Below, in pieces: positions 52,129 to 61,093 of a stretch of DNA of 64,000 bases. The stretch is from CAZAXU01 sp964489245 (lineage in GTDB: Bacteria; Bacteroidota; Bacteroidia; Flavobacteriales; Flavobacteriaceae). The position numbers and the translations under genes are program-made. The notes under the pieces are model-generated. The model searched no databases and was not told the DNA's origin. It was given only the letters and a program-made list of their open reading frames with translations. The number at the start of each line of letters is the position of its first letter. The stretch's first letter is position 1. The stretch spans positions 1 to 64,000 of the forward strand of contig CAZAXU010000003.1 of assembly GCA_964489245.1 (NCBI GenBank), given 5' to 3'.

Positions 52129-52494
52129 ATGGAAATAGCATTGATATCACATGATGGGAAGAAGCCTGAAATGGTCAAATTTATTATGGAACACAAGGGG
52201 CAGCTGCTCGATAAGAATATCACACTTATTGCAACCGGAACCACCGGAAAGTATGTAGAAGAAACGGGATTGAAAGTCAACAGATTATTATCGGGACCTC
52301 TTGGTGGAGATGCCCAGATTGCGGGTCGTGTGGCAGAAGGGAAAACCAAAATGGTTATCTTTTTTAGAGACCCTTTAGACAAACATCCTCATGAACCTGA
52401 TATTTCGATGTTAATGCGTATTTGCGATGTGCATAATGTTCCTTTGGCCACCAACCCTGCAACGGCAGATTTGTTGTTTAAAGCCATAGAATAG
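52129..52494 (+). CDS. mgsA: Methylglyoxal synthase
   Basis: MgsA turns dihydroxyacetone phosphate into methylglyoxal, a bypass of lower glycolysis used when phosphate is short. The 121-residue protein shows the phosphate-binding ATGTTGKYVEE (about residue 36), the SGPLGGDAQI loop with the catalytic aspartate, and FFRDPLDKHPHEPDI. Length is slightly shorter than the 150 residues of E. coli but usual for this group. It is convergent with the flippase gene; the stops are 1 base apart. Confidence 0.93.
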   Translation: MEIALISHDGKKPEMVKFIMEHKGQLLDKNITLIATGTTGKYVEETGLKVNRLLSGPLGGDAQIAGRVAEGKTKMVIFFRDPLDKHPHEPDISMLMRICDVHNVPLATNPATADLLFKAIE

Positions 52495-52495
52495 T

Positions 52496-53806
52496 CTATT
52501 CCAGCATCGTAGTTTTTTTGCTGAATACGGTTTTTCTGAACAGAAATACAATAAAAATAAGGTATAGAAGATAAGAGATGAAATATGCCATAGGAACCCC
52601 CTCCAGCTCATATTTTTTGATCAAAATGGAACTCAATAGATAGTAAACCATCCAAAAACCTATTTCTGTAGTGATATAATAAAGCACTTTTGTCTTGGCA
52701 AGCATCAGATAGGCAACCGTTAGTGATACAATACGTAATAAGTCTCCTGCCAGTTGCCATTTGAACAAATTTTCTGCGGGTGTATATTTGTCTGTGAAGA
52801 ATAGAATAATTGCCCAATGTCTTGCAAAAAAAAGTATTATCATTCCGATTAAGAAAAGTGGAAATAATTGTTTAAAAAACATTTTTAACTCTCTTTGAAA
52901 TTCCTTGTTTGTATTGATTTTGGATAGTTGCGGATAGTAATAGAGCGAGAAAATGGGTGTCACAAACGAGAGAAACAGGCTTGTTATTTTTTTGACAGCA
53001 TCCCAGTATCCGGCAAAACTAACTCCGGTTGCACTTTGAAAGTGGTTGATAATTAGGTTCCGAATAAAAATATTAAATATGGGAATGGTGATGGCTGAAA
53101 CCAAAGCCATTGCAATGAATCCATATAACCGCTTATAATGCAGTTTATTGGCATCTCCAAGAGAGAAGTTCATAATTTCCAGCATGTCTTTCCTGATATA
53201 TAAAAGCGTTACGACAAAAGAAATAACCTGCGTAATCAACACCAAGAGTAGTGCTCCGAACAAGTTCAGGTTGATGATGAGATTAATCGCTACCAAAGCC
53301 GTGGCAATATTGGCAACAATATTGATATAGATAACTTTCTTATATTCTTGGAAACCATTTAAAATCGCAATCAGAATGCTATTAAGTGCAAAAATAGGGA
53401 CAAGAATTCCCGTGATGATAATGAGAAGTTTTAGGTCTTTATCACCAAATAGTTGTTGGTTGATGGTACCTGAAAAAGTGATGAGTATCATGCTCAGCAT
53501 CAAGGATGTAATCAAAACAATTTTATAGGTTGATGCCAAAAATGAAGAAAGTTGTTTCTTATTGTTTTGATATTTTGAAGAGTATTTAGTGACACCCTCA
53601 TTAATTCCCAGAGTTGAAACACCTTGAACGGTTTGTGTAAAATTTCGTAGTTGTTCCGTGAGCCCCGTTCCCTCCGGACCAACGTAAATTGCAATAATCT
53701 TATTGATAATCCATCCCGTTCCTATACGTGCAAGAACAGCCAATGAGTTGAAAGCCGATATTTTCAACCAAATGTTCTGATACAATATTTTTTTTAATCT
53801 ATTCAA
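52496..53806 (-). CDS. Wzx-type polysaccharide flippase
   Basis: The 436-residue membrane protein has about 12 helices and the MOP/Wzx pattern (NSLAVLARIGTGWIINKIIAIYVGPEGTGL at the start), resembling O-antigen and enterobacterial common antigen translocases (WzxE-like). It would flip lipid-linked oligosaccharide across the inner membrane. It overlaps the aminotransferase gene by 4 bases and is the last gene of a minus-strand operon led by birA. The cargo sugar is unknown. Confidence 0.82.
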   Translation of the reverse strand: MNRLKKILYQNIWLKISAFNSLAVLARIGTGWIINKIIAIYVGPEGTGLTEQLRNFTQTVQGVSTLGINEGVTKYSSKYQNNKKQLSSFLASTYKIVLITSLMLSMILITFSGTINQQLFGDKDLKLLIIITGILVPIFALNSILIAILNGFQEYKKVIYINIVANIATALVAINLIINLNLFGALLLVLITQVISFVVTLLYIRKDMLEIMNFSLGDANKLHYKRLYGFIAMALVSAITIPIFNIFIRNLIINHFQSATGVSFAGYWDAVKKITSLFLSFVTPIFSLYYYPQLSKINTNKEFQRELKMFFKQLFPLFLIGMIILFFARHWAIILFFTDKYTPAENLFKWQLAGDLLRIVSLTVAYLMLAKTKVLYYITTEIGFWMVYYLLSSILIKKYELEGVPMAYFISYLLYLIFIVFLFRKTVFSKKTTMLE

Positions 53807-54903
53807 TAGTGATTAATTTTTTCAATAATATAATCTGTTTCATCTTCAGTCAAATTCGGACGGATAGGAATGCTCAATATTTGATTATGAATCTGCTCAG
53901 TGACAGGAAGTTGCAGATTGCGTAGTTCAGGATAAGCTTGCTGTAAATGCGGTGGAACAGGATAGTGAATCAGAGTTTCTATGCCATTGCTAGATAGATA
54001 TTTTCTAAAATTGTCTCTGTCTTTTGTTCTGATAACAAACTGATGAAAGACATGCTCTTTTTGTTTAAATTCCGTTGCAGATATGATTTTATAGTTTTTT
54101 ATATTTTGTAGATATTTACGGGCAATTTTTCTGCGTTTTTCATTCTCTTTGTCTAAATATTTGAGCTTTATGTTGAGAAAAGCAGCTTGAATTTCGTCTA
54201 ACCTTGAGTTGATTCCTTTAAAATCATTGATATATTTTTCAGACTGTCCGTAATTGCTCAATTTTAATATTAGATTGGCCAAATCTTTGTCATTTGTGGT
54301 GATGGCACCACCGTCACCAAGCGCACCGAGATTTTTGGTGGGATAGAAACTGAAAGCGGCGATTTTTCCCAGATTTCCTGTTTTTTTCTCTTGATATATT
54401 GCACCATGCGCTTGTGCGGCATCTTCAATAACAATAAGATTATGTTTTTGTGCAATTTTGTTGATAGATTTCATATCGGCACATAAACCATAGAGATGAA
54501 CAACCAAAATTGCTTTGGTTTTATCTGTGATGTGTTGTTCAATTAAATCGGCATCGATATTATAGCTTTCAATTTTCGGATCAACCAAAATGGGTTTTAA
54601 TCCGGATTTGCTGATGGCAAGTATGCTGGCAATGTAAGTGTTGGCAGGAACAATGATTTCATCTCTATTTTTCAATTTTCCTTGAATTTTGTAGGCATCA
54701 AAAATCAATGAAATGGCATCCAGTCCGTTTCCGACACCAACAGCATAGTCACTATCACAGTAACGGGCAAAATTATGTTCAAATTTTTCGACTTCATCTC
54801 CACGAATATAGTATCCGGAATCTAAAAAATTGCTGAATTTTTTATGAAATTCGGCTTCATACTTTAGGTTAAGTTGTCGTAAATTCAGAAAATCTATTTT
54901 CAT
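53803..54903 (-). CDS. DegT/DnrJ-type sugar aminotransferase
   Basis: The 366-residue PLP enzyme shows GVGNGLDAI (about residue 57), the PLP-binding VIEDAAQAHGA and the lysine in SFYPTKNLGALGDGG (about residue 186). It is close in type to FdtB/QdtB or WecE enzymes that transaminate dTDP-keto-6-deoxyhexoses. The neighbours (acyltransferase, Wzx flippase) suggest it makes an acylated amino sugar for a surface glycan. No nucleotide-sugar ketoisomerase or dehydratase gene is visible here. It overlaps both neighbours by 4 bases. Confidence 0.87.
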   Translation of the reverse strand: MKIDFLNLRQLNLKYEAEFHKKFSNFLDSGYYIRGDEVEKFEHNFARYCDSDYAVGVGNGLDAISLIFDAYKIQGKLKNRDEIIVPANTYIASILAISKSGLKPILVDPKIESYNIDADLIEQHITDKTKAILVVHLYGLCADMKSINKIAQKHNLIVIEDAAQAHGAIYQEKKTGNLGKIAAFSFYPTKNLGALGDGGAITTNDKDLANLILKLSNYGQSEKYINDFKGINSRLDEIQAAFLNIKLKYLDKENEKRRKIARKYLQNIKNYKIISATEFKQKEHVFHQFVIRTKDRDNFRKYLSSNGIETLIHYPVPPHLQQAYPELRNLQLPVTEQIHNQILSIPIRPNLTEDETDYIIEKINHY

Positions 54904-55865
54904 AGGATATCGGCTAATTTTTTATAATTTTCAATGTCCACTTCAAAAAACATTTGATTAACTGATTTGGCGCCAAAACTTTCTTTCCAGTAGACCAAGC
55001 CGGCTTGCAAGCTATTGTCAGTGGAGTCAGAGCTTCCAAAGCTGATATAACGAACCTTATCATAATATTTTTTGATGACAAAATCAGTTAGAATATCTAC
55101 GGCATTCCTATATTTTTCATCGTTTGTGGCTTGAATATATTGAAAGTGCATGCTGTCATTGATAAGAAATATCAGAACGCCCGCCAGCATTTTTCCGGAA
55201 AGAGAGATGCTGTATAGTCTGATATTTTCTTCAAATCTATTTTTTAACAACTTGATTTCGTCAATGTTATGAACAGGTTTGGTGTTGTGCCGAACCGCTA
55301 GATTTTTATTCACAATTTTCCAAAATGCTTCTAAATCACCGTTTTCATCAATGCTTAAAGGTTCTTTTTCAAGCTTATCAATGCTTTGTTGCCTGCTCTG
55401 ATTGACTTTGTAGGGATTTTGGGTGTCAAACATAAAAAAAGGCTTCATCAATATGAGTCTGGCCCCCATTTGTGTGTAGATATAACTATTAATTTCATTG
55501 GCATTTCGATGAAAGATTGATGGAATGATCTTGATTTGCATCGTTTTGAATCCTTGTTGTTTGAGATATTTCATCGATGCTGCCATGATTTCAACTTTAT
55601 GAGCGGTTTTCAATTTTTTATGAAACAAAAAATCAGCATAAGTAAGCCCTTTATGCGCAAATATAACATCGTTTATTTTGTGTGCGGGCAATACGGCAAG
55701 AAGATTTGTTTTTTTATAAATCATCAAAGAAAAATCATCAAAACGATGCTTGTGATAATCCATATATTCACGATTATGTAAGAAAGTGGCATTCTGGGAT
55801 GCCGATATAAATTTATTCCATTCAGATTCCAGTTTTGGATTATATTTTTTTATTTCAAAACTCAT
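54900..55865 (-). CDS. FemAB/GNAT-like acyltransferase
   Basis: The 321-residue protein has the FemAB/GNAT-like layout: an N-terminal WNKFISASQNATFLHNREYM, a central HKGLTYADFLF segment, and a second GNAT domain (RLYSISLSGKMLAGVLIFL, then YIQATNDEKYRNAVDILTD). It may acylate the amino sugar made by the next gene or add an amino acid or acyl group to a glycan precursor. The substrate is not known. It overlaps its neighbours by 4 bases. Confidence 0.7.
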   Translation of the reverse strand: MSFEIKKYNPKLESEWNKFISASQNATFLHNREYMDYHKHRFDDFSLMIYKKTNLLAVLPAHKINDVIFAHKGLTYADFLFHKKLKTAHKVEIMAASMKYLKQQGFKTMQIKIIPSIFHRNANEINSYIYTQMGARLILMKPFFMFDTQNPYKVNQSRQQSIDKLEKEPLSIDENGDLEAFWKIVNKNLAVRHNTKPVHNIDEIKLLKNRFEENIRLYSISLSGKMLAGVLIFLINDSMHFQYIQATNDEKYRNAVDILTDFVIKKYYDKVRYISFGSSDSTDNSLQAGLVYWKESFGAKSVNQMFFEVDIENYKKLADIL

Positions 55866-56581
55866 ATAAACTCGGCTTTTTCAATTGTCCTGACAGGAAT
55901 TTCAATTTTTTCATCATTATTCAAAATCACAATACGCTCTGTGTTTGGATCAAACCCGATTAATTCTCCATTATATGTTTTTTTATCGGTCATAAAAGTA
56001 TTCTTTTTTCCCTTATAAAATAAATATTTCAAATATTGCTTTGATATATATTTTTCATCTCTTTGATAGTTATTCTTTATCAAACTTGATAATTTTACAA
56101 TAAGCAATTCAATATCAACATCTTGATTGATAATTTTTTTGATAGAAGTGGCATTCGGAAGATTGCAAAAGCTTGTCTGATTCACATTCAATCCAATTCC
56201 GATAATACTATGTTTTATCGTTTTGCGTTGTATGATATTTTCTATCAGAACACCCGATATTTTCTTACGTTCTGCCAATATGTCATTCGGATACTTAATG
56301 GCAACACCGGAGATGTTAAATGTTTCTAAAAGTTCCACTATGGAAATAGAAACGATTTGAGAGATTAAGAATTGTTTTTTTGGAGAAAAATTTGGTTTGA
56401 GATAGAAACTAATTAACAAATTTTTTCCTTGCTCTGCTTCCCAAACATTGGCTCTCTGACCTTTTCCTTTGGTTTGAAAATCAGCATATACATAAAAAAA
56501 GTTCTGCAGACTGTTATCTATAACCCAATTTTTCAGGAAATCATTTGTTGAATCGATGGTATCAAATTTGATAAAGTTCAT
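55862..56581 (-). CDS. birA: Biotin--[acetyl-CoA carboxylase] ligase
   Basis: BirA attaches biotin to carrier proteins, for example the partner of the acyl-CoA carboxylase. The 239-residue class I enzyme lacks the N-terminal DNA-binding domain and shows STNDFLKNW at residues about 11-19, the biotin-binding segment TKGKGQRANVWEAEQGKNLLIS (KGKGQR form), AIKYPNDI with the catalytic lysine, and GVLIENI and GIGLNVNQ. I start at ATG 56581, since the longer frame has no similarity. It opens the minus-strand glycan operon by 4-base overlap, and is divergent from rsfS. Confidence 0.92.
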   Translation of the reverse strand: MNFIKFDTIDSTNDFLKNWVIDNSLQNFFYVYADFQTKGKGQRANVWEAEQGKNLLISFYLKPNFSPKKQFLISQIVSISIVELLETFNISGVAIKYPNDILAERKKISGVLIENIIQRKTIKHSIIGIGLNVNQTSFCNLPNATSIKKIINQDVDIELLIVKLSSLIKNNYQRDEKYISKQYLKYLFYKGKKNTFMTDKKTYNGELIGFDPNTERIVILNNDEKIEIPVRTIEKAEFI

Positions 56582-56609
56582 TGAGATATAAATAAATAAC
56601 TTATTTTTG
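56581..56609 (+). promoter_or_regulatory. Promoter of rsfS-ftsH operon
   Basis: TTG (56581-56583) followed after 18 bases by TATTTTTG (56602-56609). The -7 box ends 19 bases before the rsfS ATG. Its TTG overlaps the birA start codon and its -7 box touches that of birA. Confidence 0.6.
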
Positions 56610-56617
56610 CAAATATA
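56610..56617 (-). promoter_or_regulatory. -7 box of birA, abutting the rsfS -7 box
   Basis: On the minus strand this reads TATATTTG, ending 28 bases before the birA start. It lies directly next to the plus-strand box (56602-56609), so the two promoters overlap fully and polymerase cannot use both at once. Confidence 0.5.
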
Positions 56618-56628
56618 ATAACGAATAT

Positions 56629-56994
56629 ATGACAAAAACATCAAATGCGGATACTTTAATCAGTAAAATTATTGAAGGAATTGAAGAAGTTAAAGGGCAA
56701 AATACCACAATCATAGATTTGAGATTGATTGAAAATGCAGTGGCTCAATATTTTATCATTGCCGACGGCACTTCAAATACACAAGTTAGTGCGATTTCCG
56801 ATTCTATCAAGAAGTTTGTTGGCAAGCAATTGCGACAAAAACCTTGGCATGTGGAAGGCGAAGACAATTCAGAATGGATTTTACTGGATTATGTGGATGT
56901 TGTTGTGCATGTTATGCAAAAACCTGTCAGAGAACACTATGATATTGAAGGACTTTGGGGTGATGCAAAAATTATTCAAATGAACCAAAACTAA
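56629..56994 (+). CDS. rsfS: Ribosome silencing factor RsfS
   Basis: RsfS binds the large ribosomal subunit protein L14 and blocks subunit joining when nutrients are scarce. The 121-residue protein matches the RsfS/Iojap family (IDLRLIENAVAQYFIIADGTSNTQVSAI near residue 30, then EGEDNSEWILLDYVDVVVHVM and REHYDIEGLWGDAK). Length is normal. It is the first gene of the rsfS-ftsH-LUD-cdsA-psd cluster and lies 8 bases before ftsH. Confidence 0.94.
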   Translation: MTKTSNADTLISKIIEGIEEVKGQNTTIIDLRLIENAVAQYFIIADGTSNTQVSAISDSIKKFVGKQLRQKPWHVEGEDNSEWILLDYVDVVVHVMQKPVREHYDIEGLWGDAKIIQMNQN

Positions 56995-57002
56995 TAGACT
57001 TT

Positions 57003-58997
57003 ATGGGTATAGACAACAAAAATCAAAATAAGAAAACGCAGACTGATAAAAAACCGAAATTCAATATTTCTTGGGTCTATCTCGTCATTTCTGTTGTGTT
57101 GTTTTTCATTTTCATGCAGCAATCCGATGATTCGGATGATAAATTCCTGACGATGAATCAATTTGATGAAATGTTATTTCATTCAAAAATCAAAGAAATT
57201 GTTGTAGAAAACAAACATATCGCTAAAGTCTATGTTAAAGACGAAGAGAAGAAAACCAAAAAGAAGGAATCTCAGGGATTTTTTTCAGAAGGAAATACAC
57301 CTGATTATCTCGTTGAATTGGGAGATGTCAAACATTTTCAAGATAAGTTGGACAAAGCAAAAGAACAGGGTGTTGACGTAACCTATAAGTTCAAAACGGT
57401 TTCAGATGTTTTTATGAACATACTCGCCAGCGTTCTTCCGTGGGTTTTGATATTGGGTTTTTGGTTTTATGTGATGAAAAGAATGTCAGGAGGTATGGCA
57501 GGAAAAGGATCCGGTGGTGGCGGAATTTTCAATATAGGCAAGTCAAAAGCACAACTATATGATGCCAAGAAAAAAGAGAAAACAACTTTTAAAGATGTTG
57601 CAGGTCTTGAAGGAGCAAAAGAGGAAGTCAAAGAAGTAGTCGATTTTCTTAAAAACACAGAAAAATATACAAAATTGGGAGGAAAAATTCCAAAAGGTGT
57701 ACTGTTGGTAGGCCCTCCGGGAACAGGAAAAACATTATTGGCTAAAGCAGTTGCAGGAGAAGCAAAAGTGCCTTTCTTTTCTCTTTCAGGATCTGATTTT
57801 GTTGAAATGTTTGTGGGAGTAGGCGCTTCGCGCGTGAGAGATTTGTTTAAAAAAGCTAAGGAAAAATCACCATCAATCATATTCATTGACGAGATTGATG
57901 CCATTGGAAGAGCAAGAGGCAGAAATCAATTAACCGGTGGCAATGACGAAAGAGAAAACACCTTGAATCAATTGCTGACAGAAATGGACGGATTTGGTTC
58001 CAAAGACAATGTGATTGTAATCGCTGCAACCAATCGAGCGGACATACTTGATAAAGCATTGTTGAGAGCAGGGCGTTTTGACCGCCAAATTTTTGTAGAC
58101 CTTCCTGATTTGAATGAAAGATATGAAATTTTTCAGGTGCATCTGAAACCTTTAAAACTATCAAAAAATGTCGATGTGGAATTTTTAGCAAAGCAAACAC
58201 CCGGATTTTCGGGGGCTGATATCGCAAATGTGTGTAATGAAGCAGCCTTGATTGCAGCCAGAAAAGTAAAAAATAAAGTTGAAAAGCAAGATTTTTTAGA
58301 TGCGGTTGATAGAATTATAGGGGGGTTGGAAAAGAAAAATAAAATTATAAAACCGGAAGAGAAAAAACGTGTAGCACATCATGAAGCCGGACATGCCACA
58401 GCCAGTTGGTTGTTGGAACATGCACATCCTTTGGTAAAAGTGACCATTGTTCCGAGAGGACAATCTTTGGGAGCCGCTTGGTATTTGCCTGAAGAACGCG
58501 TTTTGGTAGAAACAGAACAAATGTTGGACGAGATGGCAGCAACCCTGGCAGGAAGAGCGGCAGAAGAAGTTGTGTTTGGAAATATATCGACAGGTGCTCT
58601 AAACGATTTGGAAAAAGTAACCAAGCAAGCAAGAGCAATGGTAACCGTTTACGGCTTGAATAAAAAAATAGGAAATTTGACCTATTATGATTCATCCGGA
58701 CAAGAATATCAGTTTAACAAACCTTATAGTGAAAAAACAGCTGAAATTATAGACGAAGAAATCTCTAAAATAATTGAAAATCAATATAACAGAGCCTTGG
58801 AACTCTTAAAAGAACACAAAGAAGAATTGATGAAATTGGCAGAAAGATTGCTTGAAAAAGAAGTAATTTTCAAGGAAGATTTAGAAGAGATATTAGGAAA
58901 ACGACCGTTTAAGGAAGAACAAGTGATGTTTGACAAATCAAAGAGAAATGCAGAGGATAAGAAGCATGACAAAGATGAAAAAACAGATGTAATCTAA
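57003..58997 (+). CDS. ftsH: ATP-dependent zinc metalloprotease FtsH
   Basis: FtsH degrades membrane and unstable cytoplasmic proteins. The 664-residue protein has two N-terminal membrane helices (about residues 22-38 and 138-158) around a periplasmic loop, the AAA+ domain with Walker A GPPGTGKT (about 236), Walker B FIDEIDAIG (about 294) and the second region of homology (NRADILDKALLRAGRFDRQ), then the HEAGH zinc site (about 459). The C-terminal tail is charged. It follows rsfS and precedes a LUD gene. Confidence 0.97.
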   Translation: MGIDNKNQNKKTQTDKKPKFNISWVYLVISVVLFFIFMQQSDDSDDKFLTMNQFDEMLFHSKIKEIVVENKHIAKVYVKDEEKKTKKKESQGFFSEGNTPDYLVELGDVKHFQDKLDKAKEQGVDVTYKFKTVSDVFMNILASVLPWVLILGFWFYVMKRMSGGMAGKGSGGGGIFNIGKSKAQLYDAKKKEKTTFKDVAGLEGAKEEVKEVVDFLKNTEKYTKLGGKIPKGVLLVGPPGTGKTLLAKAVAGEAKVPFFSLSGSDFVEMFVGVGASRVRDLFKKAKEKSPSIIFIDEIDAIGRARGRNQLTGGNDERENTLNQLLTEMDGFGSKDNVIVIAATNRADILDKALLRAGRFDRQIFVDLPDLNERYEIFQVHLKPLKLSKNVDVEFLAKQTPGFSGADIANVCNEAALIAARKVKNKVEKQDFLDAVDRIIGGLEKKNKIIKPEEKKRVAHHEAGHATASWLLEHAHPLVKVTIVPRGQSLGAAWYLPEERVLVETEQMLDEMAATLAGRAAEEVVFGNISTGALNDLEKVTKQARAMVTVYGLNKKIGNLTYYDSSGQEYQFNKPYSEKTAEIIDEEISKIIENQYNRALELLKEHKEELMKLAERLLEKEVIFKEDLEEILGKRPFKEEQVMFDKSKRNAEDKKHDKDEKTDVI

Positions 58998-59035
58998 GCA
59001 TTAATTTTTGTGTTTAATAAAAAAGCATTAATTTT
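58996..59035. repeat. 13-base direct repeat between ftsH and the LUD gene
   Basis: AAGCATTAATTTT occurs at 58996-59008 (overlapping the ftsH stop) and again at 59023-59035. The copies are 27 bases apart, start to start. It may be a chance duplication or a slippage footprint; I see no regulatory reading. Confidence 0.45.
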
Positions 59036-59060
59036 ATCGGCAACATAACACATTTATTGA

Positions 59061-59651
59061 ATGGAATTTTTTAAAAAATATTTTTCGTCTAAACACAAAA
59101 AGTTTGATCAGGACATCGAAGAAGCGGAAGATTCGCAGATTGAACAAATGCCCTTGGATGAAACTTTTGTTTATAATTTCAAGAAAAACGGAGGAAAATT
59201 CTTTTACCCCGATGACATTGATGACTATAAGGATGAATTGCTCCGAATTTTGAAATTTCTTCATACAGAAAAATATGCTGTGTTGGAGCGGGGTTATTTT
59301 CATTTTTTGCAAAAGTTGGATATTCCTGTCACGGATAAAATAGATGATAACTCAGTGTTGATAGGAGGATGTGAATATCTCATTGCCGATAATGGTTCTA
59401 TTATGACAACATCCAAGCAAACCAAAGACAAGCGCAATCAAGAATTACCGAAAAAAAGAGTCTTTATAGGTCTTTCAAATCAAATTATTGAGTCAAAAGC
59501 AGAAGCACTGATAGAAATAAACAGAAAATACGAAACCTATCCGTCTAACATCCAAACGATTCGTTCTTTCAGAGAAGGTGAAGGTAACATTTTGACCGAA
59601 AGCAGTAGTCATTGGTATGATGCCTATCTAATCTTAATTGAAAGCGAATAA
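59061..59651 (+). CDS. LUD-domain protein (LutC-like)
   Basis: The 196-residue protein shows the LUD/YkgG-like pattern: an N-terminal acidic linker, then a Rossmann-like core (DDNSVLIGGCEYLIADNGSIMTTS) and a late RKYETYPSNIQTI segment. LUD proteins include LutC of the lactate-utilisation complex, but isolated copies between ftsH and cdsA in Flavobacteriia have no known role. It overlaps the cdsA start by 1 base, and is probably co-expressed. Confidence 0.75.
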   Translation: MEFFKKYFSSKHKKFDQDIEEAEDSQIEQMPLDETFVYNFKKNGGKFFYPDDIDDYKDELLRILKFLHTEKYAVLERGYFHFLQKLDIPVTDKIDDNSVLIGGCEYLIADNGSIMTTSKQTKDKRNQELPKKRVFIGLSNQIIESKAEALIEINRKYETYPSNIQTIRSFREGEGNILTESSSHWYDAYLILIESE

Positions 59652-60427
59652 TGAAAGAACTGCTGACCAGAGCTCTTTTCGGATTGATTTACGTGCTGAT
59701 TGTCGTGTTTTCACTGCAGTCGCCACAAGCAACAGTTTTGCTTCTCGCCTTTTTTCTCTTTATGAGCTTGGTTGAATTTTCAAAACTTATCAACCAAAAT
59801 CACAGATTGGTATTACTTCCTGCACTGATTATATATTTGTTGTCATATATGTTTGCAGGGAAATTAAATATTAACGTAATTCAAGTTGGAATGGGTTTTT
59901 CAATTTTGGTATTATTTGTTCCATTGGCGTTGTTTGTTTTTGAGAAATTGTCAAAAGAAGATATTCAAAAATTTTATTTATCAATTGTTTATTTGGTGTT
60001 GCCGTTTGCTCTGGCACTGAACTTGTCAAGAAACATATTATTGACTATATTCATTTTACTTTGGTCTTCCGATTCCTTTGCATATTTGGTCGGTAAATAT
60101 TTTGGGAAGCATAAATTAGCAGAAAAAATATCTCCTAAAAAAACAATTGAGGGTCTTGCCGGTGGATGGATAGGTGCCACTATTGTGTCAATTTTGATTT
60201 ATTATTATATGAATCTAAATCTTAGCCTTATGCAAATTCTGATTTTGGCAACTGTTGTTGTTGTTTTTGGCACGATAGGCGATTTGATAGAATCAAAATT
60301 TAAACGATTGGCAAGCGTAAAAGATTCAGGAAATATCATGCCCGGACATGGAGGGGTGTTAGATAGATTGGATAGTTTTATATTTGCAACTCCATTTGTT
60401 TATGTATTAATAACTTTTTTTAACTGA
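59651..60427 (+). CDS. cdsA: Phosphatidate cytidylyltransferase
   Basis: CdsA makes CDP-diacylglycerol, the precursor of all main phospholipids, in the inner membrane. The 258-residue protein has about eight helices and the family signature near the end: DSFAYLVGKYFGKHKL (about residue 140), SPKKTIEGLAGG, and the cdsA motif in SKFKRLASVKDSGNIMPGHGGVLDRLDS (about residue 215). Followed by psd 11 bases downstream. Confidence 0.94.
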   Translation: MKELLTRALFGLIYVLIVVFSLQSPQATVLLLAFFLFMSLVEFSKLINQNHRLVLLPALIIYLLSYMFAGKLNINVIQVGMGFSILVLFVPLALFVFEKLSKEDIQKFYLSIVYLVLPFALALNLSRNILLTIFILLWSSDSFAYLVGKYFGKHKLAEKISPKKTIEGLAGGWIGATIVSILIYYYMNLNLSLMQILILATVVVVFGTIGDLIESKFKRLASVKDSGNIMPGHGGVLDRLDSFIFATPFVYVLITFFN

Positions 60428-60438
60428 TATAAGAATTA

Positions 60439-61092
60439 ATGAATTTACATAAAGCAGGATATAGAATTATTGTTTGGTCATTTGTTGTTATTCTAGGGCT
60501 CAACCTTTGGTTGCATTCCTATGCTGAGCTCTATTGGGTGAAATGGATTTTTACAATAATCTCTTTATTTGTTTTTATGTTAATTGTCTCATTTTTTAGA
60601 TTTCCTGAACGAAAGGTTCAGCCGAGGTCCAATGAAGTGATTGCTCCGGTTGACGGAAAAGTGGTTGTGATTGAGGAAGTTTTTGAGCCGGAATATTTTA
60701 AAGAAAAAAGACTTCAAGTGTCAATTTTTATGTCTCCTCTAAATGTTCATGCCACAAGATATCCTGTGAGTGGAAAAGTGGTTTATAGTAAATATTATAA
60801 AGGAAAACATTTGGTGGCTTATCACCCGAAATCATCAGAGTTGAATGAGAGAACCTCAATTGTAGTCAATAATCCTGTGGTGGGAGAAATTCTTTTTCGT
60901 CAGATTGCCGGTGCGGTTGCCCGGAGAATAGAAAACTATTCAAAAGTTGGAGATGAGATAGAACAAGGAGCAGATGCAGGATTTATCAAATTTGGTTCCA
61001 GAGTAGATGTTTTTCTGCCTGTCAACACCAAGGTTTGGGTAGTAATCGGTGACAAGACTCGCGGAGGAGAAACCATTCTTGCCGAGGTATAA
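60439..61092 (+). CDS. psd: Phosphatidylserine decarboxylase
   Basis: Psd converts phosphatidylserine to phosphatidylethanolamine. The 217-residue protein is of the short archaeal/Bacteroidota type: two N-terminal membrane helices (about residues 8-55), then VIAPVDGKVV, MSPLNVHATRYPVSGKV, and the self-cleavage site FGS in IKFGSRVDVFLP (about residue 188), where the serine becomes the pyruvoyl group. It ends the rsfS-psd cluster; its stop is 1 base from the convergent redoxin stop. Confidence 0.93.
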   Translation: MNLHKAGYRIIVWSFVVILGLNLWLHSYAELYWVKWIFTIISLFVFMLIVSFFRFPERKVQPRSNEVIAPVDGKVVVIEEVFEPEYFKEKRLQVSIFMSPLNVHATRYPVSGKVVYSKYYKGKHLVAYHPKSSELNERTSIVVNNPVVGEILFRQIAGAVARRIENYSKVGDEIEQGADAGFIKFGSRVDVFLPVNTKVWVVIGDKTRGGETILAEV

Positions 61093-61093
61093 T

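Noticed and set aside
57467..57904. Minus-strand frame of 145 codons inside ftsH
   Set aside because: Antisense to the FtsH AAA+ domain; no independent signal.
58996..59035. Direct repeat as a possible attachment site
   Set aside because: Only 13 bases of AT-rich sequence, no integrase or tRNA gene nearby.
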